Source of the DNA: JBBDRW01 sp040905265
GTDB taxonomy: Bacteria > Bacteroidota > Rhodothermia > Balneolales > Balneolaceae
Direction of reading: 5' to 3'
DNA: 40,995 nucleotides
NCBI GenBank assembly: GCA_040905265.1
Contig: JBBDRW010000075.1
Span: forward strand, 1-40,995
A program made the position numbers and the translations under genes. Below the pieces are notes generated by a model that ran no database searches, was not told the DNA's origin, and worked only from the letters and a program-made list of their open reading frames with translations. Numbering within the stretch: position 1 is the stretch's first letter; every line of letters begins with the position of its first letter. Below, in pieces: positions 32,240 to 39,552 of this stretch.

Positions 32240-34705
32240 ATGCGTGTTTTAAAATTTGGAGGATCTTCGGTCGGTACACCGGATGCGATCCGTAAAGTTA
32301 TAGATATCATTCAACAGAAACGGCAACAAGGCCCGGTTACGGTCGTGGTGTCGGCATTTCGGGGTGTCACAGACCTTCTCTTTCGTGCCGCTAAAGAGGC
32401 GTCCGGAGGGTCCGATCAATATCAGGATGTGATTCGGGAGCTTGAGAAGCGGCATGTCGATACAATCAAGGATCTATTGAGAGTTCAGACCAGGAGTGAG
32501 GCGCTTACCCGTTTCAAGATGACGCTGAATGAGCTGGAAGATATCCTTCACGGCGTCTCCCTTACACGCGAAATCACGGCCAGGACGTCCGATTTCGTGA
32601 TGGGATTCGGAGAGCGTTTTTCAGCCGGCATTCTGGCTCACTGTCTGTCGGAATCAGGTATGGATGCCGAATTTGTGGATGCCAGGGAGCTGATCGTAAC
32701 GGACTCTCATTTTGGCCAGGCAAGGGTTCTGGGCGAGTTGACCAGGGATTCGATTCGAAAACGTCTGTCAGGCGATCCTGTCTATGTTGTCACCGGTTTT
32801 ATTGCATCGACCGAAAAAGGTGTCTCTACGACTCTTGGAAGAGGCGGTTCCGACTATACGGCCTCTATTATTGGAGCTGCGCTCGATGCAGAGGAGATTG
32901 AGATCTGGACGGATGTGGATGGAATGATGACCGCAGATCCGCGAATTGTCAAGCGGGCTTTCTCGATTGATGAGGTCTCTTATGAGGAGGCGATGGAGCT
33001 CTCTCATTTCGGAGCCCGGGTGATCTATCCGCCAACGATCCAACCGGCATACCAGAAGGAGATCCCTATCTCCATCAGGAATACGTTTAAACCGGATCAT
33101 CCGGGAACGGTTATCCGCAAGGATCCTTCGAAATCCCGGGAGATGATCAAGGGGATCTCATCGATTGATGAAATTGCCCTTATTACGTTGAAGGGGAGTG
33201 GTATGGTTGGGGTCAGCGGTGTGGCTGCCCGTCTCTTTACGGCACTGGCTCACAAAGAGATCAATGTTATTTTAATTACACAGGCGTCCTCTGAGCATAC
33301 GGTGACTCTGGCTGTCCCACCGGAGAGTTCCTCAAGGGCAAAGAGAGTTATTGAACGGGAGTTCAGGCCTGAATTGCAGGAGAATCAGATTGACGATATT
33401 CTTGTGGAAGAGGATCTCTCTGTGATTGCAATTGTTGGCGACAACATGAGGCAGATACCGGGGATCGCGGGAAGAGTATTCAGCTCTTTGGGACGCAATG
33501 GCGTGAATATCGTCGCGATTGCTCAGGGATCTTCAGAACGGAATATCTCGTTTGTAGTCAATCGGCACGACCAGTCCAAGGCGATGAATGCACTTCATGA
33601 CGCTTTTTTCCTTGCAAGTGTCAAGACTCTGAATCTCTTTCTGGTAGGGGTTGGCCTTATCGGGAGCAAGTTGCTGGAACTTTTCCATAACCAGGTTGAA
33701 GCGCTCTACCGGGATTACCAGATTGACCTGAAATTGCGTGGGGTTGCCAATTCCGGAAAGATGTTGTTTGACGCAGAAGGGATCAGCCTGGATGGCTGGC
33801 GGGAGCGTCTGGAGTCGAGTAGTGACCAGACGAACCTGAACCGGTTTGTGGAGCAGATGCAGGAGCTGAATTTGCCGAATTCGGTGTTTGTGGATTGTAC
33901 TGCAAGTGACGAGGTCCCGGCGCTCTATCCGGATATCCTCAATTCAAGTATTTCAGTAGTAACTCCCAATAAAAAAGCGAATTCTGCTTCCCAGGAGTAT
34001 TTTGATGAACTGCACAGGATCGCGTTGCGCCGAAATGTCGCATTCCGGTATGAGACCAACGTCGGTGCCGGCCTGCCTGTGGTAGCAACTATCCATGAGC
34101 TTGTCACTACCGGCGACCATATGAACCGGGTGGAGGCGGTACTCTCCGGTACGCTCAGTTATATTTTTAACAGTTTTGACGGCTCTGTCCCTTTCAGTGA
34201 AATTGTGCGGCAGGCACGGGAGAAAGGGTATACTGAACCGGACCCCCGGGAGGATCTGAACGGGCATGATGTCGGCAGAAAACTGTTGATATTGGCCAGA
34301 GAGGCGGGGTACAGGCTTGAATTTGAGGATCTTGAGATCGAGAACCTGGTTCCTGAAGGTGCACGCGGTGCGGGGGATGTGGAGTCGTTTTTCAAAAAAC
34401 TGAAAGAGTTTGACGGTGAGTTTGAATCTATGCGTGCGGAAGCAGCAGGCAACCAGATGAAACTCTGTTACATCGCCCGGTTTGAAGGTGGGAATGGGGT
34501 CGTGAAGCTGGAGCGGATTGGCCAGGACCATCCATTCTACGGCTTGAGCGGAAGTGATAACATTGTGGCTCTCTATACTGATCACTACCGCGAGAGTCCT
34601 ATGGTTGTAAAAGGGCCCGGGGCAGGTGCCAATGTAACAGCTGGTGGAATTGTTGCTGATATACTGCGGGTCGCCAATACAAAGGCACAAAGTAATGCGG
34701 GATGA
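32240..34705 (+). CDS. thrA: Bifunctional aspartokinase / homoserine dehydrogenase
   Basis: This 821-residue fusion has E. coli ThrA length. The aspartate kinase domain (1-~290) starts MRVLKFGGSSVGTPDAIRKV, with TTLGRGGSDYTASIIGAAL and EIWTDVDGMMTADPRIV. Two ACT-type regulatory regions follow (~310-460, GSGMVGVSGVAARLFTALA and VGDNMRQIPGIAGRVFSSLG). The homoserine dehydrogenase domain starts near 465 (LNLFLVGVGLIGSKLLELF) and contains YETNVGAGLPVVATIHELV and VLSGTLSYIFNSF. The enzyme catalyses the first and third steps of the aspartate-to-threonine/methionine path. The ACT domains usually bring threonine feedback. It leads thrABC. I see no threonine-rich attenuator peptide upstream. The TGA stop is the first triplet of an inverted heptad element. 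Confidence 0.97.
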   Translation: MRVLKFGGSSVGTPDAIRKVIDIIQQKRQQGPVTVVVSAFRGVTDLLFRAAKEASGGSDQYQDVIRELEKRHVDTIKDLLRVQTRSEALTRFKMTLNELEDILHGVSLTREITARTSDFVMGFGERFSAGILAHCLSESGMDAEFVDARELIVTDSHFGQARVLGELTRDSIRKRLSGDPVYVVTGFIASTEKGVSTTLGRGGSDYTASIIGAALDAEEIEIWTDVDGMMTADPRIVKRAFSIDEVSYEEAMELSHFGARVIYPPTIQPAYQKEIPISIRNTFKPDHPGTVIRKDPSKSREMIKGISSIDEIALITLKGSGMVGVSGVAARLFTALAHKEINVILITQASSEHTVTLAVPPESSSRAKRVIEREFRPELQENQIDDILVEEDLSVIAIVGDNMRQIPGIAGRVFSSLGRNGVNIVAIAQGSSERNISFVVNRHDQSKAMNALHDAFFLASVKTLNLFLVGVGLIGSKLLELFHNQVEALYRDYQIDLKLRGVANSGKMLFDAEGISLDGWRERLESSSDQTNLNRFVEQMQELNLPNSVFVDCTASDEVPALYPDILNSSISVVTPNKKANSASQEYFDELHRIALRRNVAFRYETNVGAGLPVVATIHELVTTGDHMNRVEAVLSGTLSYIFNSFDGSVPFSEIVRQAREKGYTEPDPREDLNGHDVGRKLLILAREAGYRLEFEDLEIENLVPEGARGAGDVESFFKKLKEFDGEFESMRAEAAGNQMKLCYIARFEGGNGVVKLERIGQDHPFYGLSGSDNIVALYTDHYRESPMVVKGPGAGANVTAGGIVADILRVANTKAQSNAG

Positions 34706-34798
34706 CAGGGAATAGGTGAGAGGTGACAGGGAATAGTCTTTATTCGACGAGAGCTATCACCTGTCATCTATTCCCTTCCTGACTCCTATATTCTATTA
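34701..34798. repeat. Inverted heptanucleotide repeat element inside the thr operon (14 units)
   Basis: The element covers almost the whole thrA-thrB gap in perfect 7-bp register. GGGAATAGGTGAGAGGTGAC (from 34708, arm to 34729) pairs with 34754-34775 over 22 bp with three mismatches. The core at 34731-34758 resembles the cores at 7137 and 25545 (about 20 of 28 positions), and the flanking units match those of the 25496 element in the same register. It should form a stable hairpin in the thrABC mRNA. Confidence 0.88.
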
Positions 34799-34814
34799 AT
34801 GACGTGTGAAAACT

Positions 34815-35786
34815 ATGAATAGCGAACAGCGACGTTTTGTCCGTGCTTTTGCACCTGCTACGGTTGCCAATGTTGGCTGTGGGTTTGATGTACTTGGTTT
34901 TGCCATTCACGGGCCGGGGGATGAGGTTATTGCAGAGCGGTCTGACCGGCCCGGTGTAGTCATTGCCTCTATTGAGGGGGATGAGGGGAAGCTTCCTCAT
35001 GATCCGGAGAGCAATACGGCCGGCCGGGGTGTCCTGAGTATGCTGGAAGCACTGGATGGCGGCAGCGATATCGGGGTTCAGCTCACGATTGTCAAAAAGA
35101 TGCCCCTCGGGAGCGGGCTCGGTTCAAGCGCAGCGAGTTCAGTGGCCGCTGTAGTTGCGGTCAACCGTCTTCTGGGAGAACCATTCAGCCGGGAACAGCT
35201 GTTGCCATTTGTTCTTGAAGGAGAGCTGGCTGCAAGCGGTTCTCCGCATGCAGATAACGTCTCTGCTGCGTTGCTGGGCGGGTTTATCCTGGTACGGAGC
35301 AATGATCCACTGGATGTTATCTCACTGGATACCCCGGATCAGCTCTTCTGTACCATTATCCATCCGAAAATTGAGATTCCAACCAAAAATACCCGTCTGA
35401 TCCTTCGTAAGGAGGTACCGCTTTCGAAGGCCATTGCACAATGGGGGAATGTCGGTGCATTGGTTGCAGGGCTCTACCGCAAGGACTTCGATTTGATCGG
35501 CCGCTCACTGAATGACGGAATTGTGGAACCTACCCGCTCTTTTCTGATTCCGGGGTTCGATGAGATGAAGCAGGCTGCGATCGAATCGGGAGCTCTCGGT
35601 TTCAGTATTTCAGGTGCCGGGCCATCCGTATTTGCGCTCTCCAGCTCTTCCGAGGCGGCCGACCGGATCGGTGTACATGCCGGTGCTGTGCTGGAGCGGC
35701 TCAGCCTGGAGTATGATGTTTACATATCGGAAGTTAACAAGGAGGGTTCAACAATCCTGGAAGAGAGTGAAGCATTAACCCGGTAA
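34815..35786 (+). CDS. thrB: Homoserine kinase
   Basis: This 323-residue GHMP kinase phosphorylates homoserine to O-phosphohomoserine. The N-terminus is FAPATVANVGCGFDVLGFAI. The ATP-binding GHMP loop is MPLGSGLGSSAASSVAAVVA. Further motifs are EGELAASGSPHADNVSAALL and LGFSISGAGPSVFALSSSSE. I chose the ATG at 34815; a GTG at 34806 would add three residues. It is the second gene of thrABC, 109 bp after thrA because of the repeat element, and 9 bp before thrC. Confidence 0.97.
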   Translation: MNSEQRRFVRAFAPATVANVGCGFDVLGFAIHGPGDEVIAERSDRPGVVIASIEGDEGKLPHDPESNTAGRGVLSMLEALDGGSDIGVQLTIVKKMPLGSGLGSSAASSVAAVVAVNRLLGEPFSREQLLPFVLEGELAASGSPHADNVSAALLGGFILVRSNDPLDVISLDTPDQLFCTIIHPKIEIPTKNTRLILRKEVPLSKAIAQWGNVGALVAGLYRKDFDLIGRSLNDGIVEPTRSFLIPGFDEMKQAAIESGALGFSISGAGPSVFALSSSSEAADRIGVHAGAVLERLSLEYDVYISEVNKEGSTILEESEALTR

Positions 35787-35795
35787 GGCCGAATT

Positions 35796-37112
35796 ATGAT
35801 CCAATTTGTAAGTACCAAAGGGGAATCTCCAGCTGTTTCGTTTCGTGAAGCGATAAAGAACGGCCTGGCTCCGGATGGCGGCCTCTATATGCCGAAACCG
35901 ATTCCTCAATTGCCGGAATCGTTCTGGAGTAGCCTCACCGAACATTCGATTCAGAAAATTGCATTTGAAGTGTGCCGTCTCTATACAGAGGGGGAGTTCT
36001 CTGTCTATGAGCTGGAGTCGATGATCGATCATGCAATCAATTTCGAAGCTCCTCTGATCGAACTCTATGATGATATTTCAATTCTTGAACTCTATCACGG
36101 GCCGACACTTGCTTTCAAGGATTTTGGAGCGAGATTTATGGCACAAGCCTTCTCGAGGCTCGATCAGAAGAGCGGGCAGGATCAGTTGATTTTGGTTGCG
36201 ACGTCGGGAGATACCGGAAGTGCAGTGGCCAATGGATTCTACGGTGTGCCGGGAACGCGGGTCTGCCTGCTCTATCCCTCTGGCAAGGTCAGTAATCTTC
36301 AGGAGAAGCAGATGACGACTCTGGGTGCAAATGTAACGGCACTGGAAGTGAACGGTACGTTTGACGATTGCCAGAAACTGGTGAAACAGGCCTTTAACGA
36401 TGAGGATCTCCGTTCCAAACTCAGGCTCAGTTCTGCCAATTCAATCAATTTTGCACGGCTGCTTCCTCAGACGTTTTACTATATCCATGCACTTTCTGTT
36501 TTGAGAAGCGTATTGGGGGAGGATTCAACGCCGGTCTTTTCCGTGCCTAGCGGGAATTTCGGAAATCTGACTGCCGGGCTGCTTGCCTCGAGGATGGGAA
36601 TGCCGTTCAAACGATTTTTGGCTGCTACGAACCGGAATGATGTTGTCCCTGAATTTTTGGAAACAGGAGTCTTCCGGCCGCGGCCGTCCGTTCAGACGAT
36701 CTCCAATGCGATGGATGTCGGGAATCCCAGTAATTTTGACCGGATTCACTATCTCTTCCGGGGTGAACTGCATGACATTCGCAATGAGATTTGGGGGGCT
36801 TCTTTTGACGACCGGCAGACCCGGGAGTGTATCCGCCGTGTTTATAAGGATTGGAGATGGGTAGTTGATCCGCACACAGCAGTCGGCATCCTGGCGGCTG
36901 AGAAGTTCCGGGAGGAGACGGGCAGTGAAGATCCTGTCATTGTGCTCTCAACGGCGCATCCGGCTAAGTTTTCGGATATTGTCGAAGAGCAAACGGGTAA
37001 GCCGGTCGAGATTCCGAATCGGCTGAAGGCGTGTCTGGAGAGGGAGAAACGAAGTGAGATGATGGAAAATGACTACACTGCCTTTCGAACGTTTCTGGAA
37101 AAGGGGATGTAG
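35796..37112 (+). CDS. thrC: Threonine synthase
   Basis: This 438-residue fold-type II PLP enzyme converts O-phosphohomoserine to threonine. The N-terminus has VSTKGESPAVSFREAIKNGL. The PLP lysine is Lys108 in GPTLAFKDFGARFMAQ. Also seen are VATSGDTGSAVANGFYG, SSANSINFARLLPQTFYY and the phosphate-binding VPSGNFGNLTAGLLA. It matches the longer (E. coli-like) threonine synthase subfamily and closes the thrABC operon. It is convergent with the TPM-domain gene, which ends 178 bp further on. Confidence 0.96.
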   Translation: MIQFVSTKGESPAVSFREAIKNGLAPDGGLYMPKPIPQLPESFWSSLTEHSIQKIAFEVCRLYTEGEFSVYELESMIDHAINFEAPLIELYDDISILELYHGPTLAFKDFGARFMAQAFSRLDQKSGQDQLILVATSGDTGSAVANGFYGVPGTRVCLLYPSGKVSNLQEKQMTTLGANVTALEVNGTFDDCQKLVKQAFNDEDLRSKLRLSSANSINFARLLPQTFYYIHALSVLRSVLGEDSTPVFSVPSGNFGNLTAGLLASRMGMPFKRFLAATNRNDVVPEFLETGVFRPRPSVQTISNAMDVGNPSNFDRIHYLFRGELHDIRNEIWGASFDDRQTRECIRRVYKDWRWVVDPHTAVGILAAEKFREETGSEDPVIVLSTAHPAKFSDIVEEQTGKPVEIPNRLKACLEREKRSEMMENDYTAFRTFLEKGM

Positions 37113-37171
37113 GGATGGGACATATTGTATTCCGTCTTCTTCGAATAGTCCGCCAGGAGTGCAGTTCTCCC

Positions 37172-37242
37172 GGGAAAGAATCCAAAGGTCTATAGCGGTT
37201 CGTGATATCTGACAAGAGTCGAGCCTGAATGGATTTTTTCCC
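37172..37242. terminator. Candidate long-range hairpin between convergent genes
   Basis: GGGAAAGAATCC (37172-37183) can pair with GGATTTTTTCCC (37231-37242) over 12 positions, with one G-U pair and a 47-nt loop. It lies between convergent thrC and the TPM gene. The large loop makes terminator function uncertain. Confidence 0.3.
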
Positions 37243-37253
37243 TGGAGCCCCGC

Positions 37254-37288
37254 ACTCCTGACTCCTGATTTCTAACTCCTGACTTCTA
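37254..37288 (-). repeat. Heptanucleotide repeat array (5 units, minus orientation)
   Basis: Five exact-register units lie here. Read on the minus strand they are TAGAAGT, CAGGAGT, TAGAAAT and two more CAGGAGT. It starts 2 bp after the TAG stop of the TPM-domain gene on that strand, again an array running out of a gene's end. Confidence 0.85.
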
Positions 37289-37290
37289 AA

Positions 37291-38094
37291 CTACCAGCCT
37301 CCTCCGGCTCCTGCGCCGCCGGAGCCGAATCCACCGCCGCCTCCGAAGCCGCCAAAACCTCCACCGCCTCCGAATCCGCCGCCGCCAAAGCCGCCGGGTG
37401 ATCCCATGCCGCTGCGTCTTCCGGCGCCACCGCCCCAGATGACGACTCCTTCGGAGCCGAGTGTATGTCTTTTTCTTGAGGGGCCACCGCCTCCCCGGCT
37501 TTTGATAAACAGGAGAAACGTGATGAAAATGAGTAGTATGAATCCGAATACAATCCAGTTCAGGATGGGCGGATAGTCGGCAGTTCTGCGGTCAAGGGCA
37601 TCGAATTCTCCTGCTGCGAGCTGCATCAGGACATCGGTCGCCTCATTCAGGCCGGTATAGAAATCACTGTTTTGAAAGTGGGGCCTCAGGACTTCGGATA
37701 CGATTCGTCCTGCCATTGCATCCGGGACCGCCCCCTCCAGGCCATAGCCAACTTCGATCTGCATCTCTCGTTCGGCAGGGGCAATCAGGATGAGCACACC
37801 GTTATACCGGTCACCTTCCCACATCTGCCATTGATTGAAGAGTTGGGTGGCAACTTCCTGGCGGGTAAGGCCCTGCAGGCTCGGCAGTGTCGCTATAGCA
37901 AGGACATTGGATGTTGAATCCCGGTAGCTTTGCAGTTTGCTTTCCAGCGTTCGGGTTTCGGTTTCGGAAAGGATATTTGCGAAATCGTTGACATGCCCAA
38001 CCGGTTCGGCCGGAAAATCCTGAGCCCATAAAGACTGGGCAGATACAAGCAGAATGAACAGGCAGACGGATAGGCCGGTTCTCTTACGTCTCAT
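37291..38094 (-). CDS. TPM-domain (YgcG-type) membrane protein with Gly-rich C-terminus
   Basis: This is a 267-residue protein from the ATG at 38094, chosen because a signal peptide follows directly (TGLSVCLFILLVSAQSLWAQ); a longer frame would add 17 residues before it. The TPM domain (~25-150) contains GHVNDFANILSETETRTLE, MWEGDRYNGVLILIAP and VGYGLEGAVPDAMAGRIV. A transmembrane helix lies near residues 175-195 (WIVFGFILLIFITFLLFI). A tail of Gly/Phe repeats follows, ending GGGW. The family is often linked to photosystem repair in plants or to membrane maintenance, but its bacterial role is unclear. It overlaps the upstream TPM gene by 11 bp and belongs to a lemA-TPM-TPM operon. Confidence 0.9.
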   Translation of the reverse strand: MRRKRTGLSVCLFILLVSAQSLWAQDFPAEPVGHVNDFANILSETETRTLESKLQSYRDSTSNVLAIATLPSLQGLTRQEVATQLFNQWQMWEGDRYNGVLILIAPAEREMQIEVGYGLEGAVPDAMAGRIVSEVLRPHFQNSDFYTGLNEATDVLMQLAAGEFDALDRRTADYPPILNWIVFGFILLIFITFLLFIKSRGGGGPSRKRHTLGSEGVVIWGGGAGRRSGMGSPGGFGGGGFGGGGGFGGFGGGGGFGSGGAGAGGGW

Positions 38095-38560
38095 CGGTTT
38101 TACCTTCACTCTTTTCATTTCGGTTGTCCTTGAAACTGATATCATTCTGAAGTTCGTTAGGATTGGCAGTCTCTCCGGGGTAGAACTGTTTTAATTTTTC
38201 GCCGATGTCTCCGACTACGTTTTCTATTCCCGCTTCAAATTTATCCTCTTTAAAGTATCCAATCAGTTTATCGATCTCTTCCTGCCAGAACCGGTCGTCT
38301 ACCTGGGAGGAGATGCCGGCGTCTCCGTAGATCGCTACTTTACGGTCTTTTACTGCAATGTAGAGCAGAGTTCCATTTCTTCGCTCAGTCTGATCCATGT
38401 TTAGCTCATGAAACAGGGTCTCCGCCCGTTCGAGTGGATCTTTTTTGCATCTGAATTCGATGTGGACCCGTATCTCACCGGTGGTTCCCTCTTCAGCCCG
38501 GTTGATCGCTTCCACAATAAGCTGCTCCTCCTCTTGGGATAGAAATTCTCTTGCAGGCAT
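38084..38560 (-). CDS. TPM-domain protein (soluble form)
   Basis: This 158-residue protein has no signal peptide or TM segment. It carries a TPM domain: FLSQEEEQLIVEAINRAEEG, TGEIRVHIEFRCKKDPLERA, RNGTLLYIAVKDRKVAIYGD and VDDRFWQEEIDKLIGYFKED. It is paired with the secreted TPM protein that follows, overlapping its start by 11 bp, and lies 2 bp after lemA. This gene trio is recurrent in Bacteroidota and related phyla. The role is not known; a cytoplasmic partner of the membrane TPM/LemA system is inference. Confidence 0.88.
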   Translation of the reverse strand: MPAREFLSQEEEQLIVEAINRAEEGTTGEIRVHIEFRCKKDPLERAETLFHELNMDQTERRNGTLLYIAVKDRKVAIYGDAGISSQVDDRFWQEEIDKLIGYFKEDKFEAGIENVVGDIGEKLKQFYPGETANPNELQNDISFKDNRNEKSEGKTDET

Positions 38561-38562
38561 AA

Positions 38563-39150
38563 TCAGTTAAAGTTTACTTCTGGTGCTGTGTCACTCCCTT
38601 CCCGGGCTTCGAAATAGTGTTTCGGTTCAAAGCCGATGACACCGGCAATCATGTTTGCCGGAAACCGTCGAACTGTTGTGTTGAATTGTTGGGAGGATTG
38701 GTTGAATCTCATCCGTTCCGTTGCGATCCGGTTTTCAGTCCCTTCCAACTGTACCTGAAGATCGCGAAAGTTTTCGGTCGCAGTCAGTTGCGGGTATCGT
38801 TCCACGGAGACCAACAGCCTGGAAAGGGCACCTCCAAGCTGTTCCTGTGCTTGCTGAAACTGGTTGAAAAGTGCCGGGTCGGAGAGATCACCCGGATTGA
38901 TATTGATGGATGTGGCTCTGCTTCTGGCTTCGATCACTTCGGTAAGTGTCTCCTGTTCAAAGTCGGCCGCGCCCTGTACAATGTTAACGAGATTCGGAAT
39001 CAGATCGGCTCTTCTCTGATACTGGTTTTCAACCTGTGCCCAGGATTGCTGAACATCCTCCTCCAGGCTGACCAGTTTGTTGTGGGTGCTGATCCCCCAG
39101 AAGAAGAGGATCGCAACGACAGCGATAGCGGATAGTACTTTGATATTCAT
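38563..39150 (-). CDS. lemA: LemA family membrane protein
   Basis: This 195-residue protein has one N-terminal TM segment (VLSAIAVVAILFFWGI, residues ~4-20) followed by the LemA helical domain. The signature is LEEDVQQSWAQVENQYQRRA, then DLIPNLVNIVQGAADFEQET. YPQLTATENFRDLQVQLEGT and the C-terminal FPANMIAGVIGFEPKHYFEA follow. Most of the protein should face the periplasm or outside. LemA proteins are widespread but not functionally settled. It is the first gene of lemA-TPM-TPM and divergent from purL. The start is the ATG at 39148-39150. Confidence 0.95.
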   Translation of the reverse strand: MNIKVLSAIAVVAILFFWGISTHNKLVSLEEDVQQSWAQVENQYQRRADLIPNLVNIVQGAADFEQETLTEVIEARSRATSININPGDLSDPALFNQFQQAQEQLGGALSRLLVSVERYPQLTATENFRDLQVQLEGTENRIATERMRFNQSSQQFNTTVRRFPANMIAGVIGFEPKHYFEAREGSDTAPEVNFN

Positions 39151-39160
39151 GAAATTGGAT

Positions 39161-39195
39161 TAGAATTCAGAATTAGGTAGTCAGGAATCAGAATA
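39161..39195 (+). repeat. Heptanucleotide repeat array (5 units)
   Basis: TAGAATT, CAGAATT, AGGTAGT, CAGGAAT and CAGAATA lie in exact 7-bp register, 10 bp upstream of the lemA start (which reads on the other strand). Confidence 0.8.
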
Positions 39196-39331
39196 TAGTT
39201 GATATACGGGCTTTTGGTGGATTTGATTCAATAAATGTAATGTATGCCGGATTCTTGTTCAACGTATTGGCAGAATGATCTCGTTTTTGTTCTAATATCA
39301 CTACGACCCTGAAAGCCAGACGGCAAAAGAT

Positions 39332-39420
39332 TCCGCCAGCTGGCGGAGCCCCGCAAGAGTATGCTATCTGACCAAATCCTGCATTTCCGCAGGAGATCAG
39401 ACTAAGTCCGACAGACTCCT
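39332..39420. repeat. Dispersed element with two hairpins and the TAAGTCCGACAGACT word
   Basis: A perfect 16-bp palindrome (39332-39347) and a 6-bp-stem hairpin (39377-39394) precede TAAGTCCGACAGACTCCT (39403-39420). The hairpin-then-word order resembles that at 15878-15974. Confidence 0.65.
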
Positions 39421-39552
39421 ATGCGCCTGATGGTGTGACAACACTTGGTTCTTATGCTTCAGGGATATGTGTACAGGAAAATTTCAGCCCGGAAATGGTG
39501 TCCTATTTTCAGTATCTTGCCCCCTTTCATGGTAACTGCTTACAAGCCATCC

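Larger units (their letters stand above)
39151..39552. other. 402-bp divergent intergenic region between lemA and purL
   Basis: No gene is visible here. It holds a five-unit heptad array (39161-39195). A palindrome TCCGCCAGCTGGCGGA (39332-39347) and a hairpin TCCTGC-ATTTCC-GCAGGA (39377-39394) follow. The word TAAGTCCGACAGACTCCT (39403-39420) and a sequence near 39431-39448 distantly resembling the reverse complement of the 4244/22360 word complete the repeats. The 80 bp before purL are not repetitive and probably hold its promoter. Confidence 0.7.
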
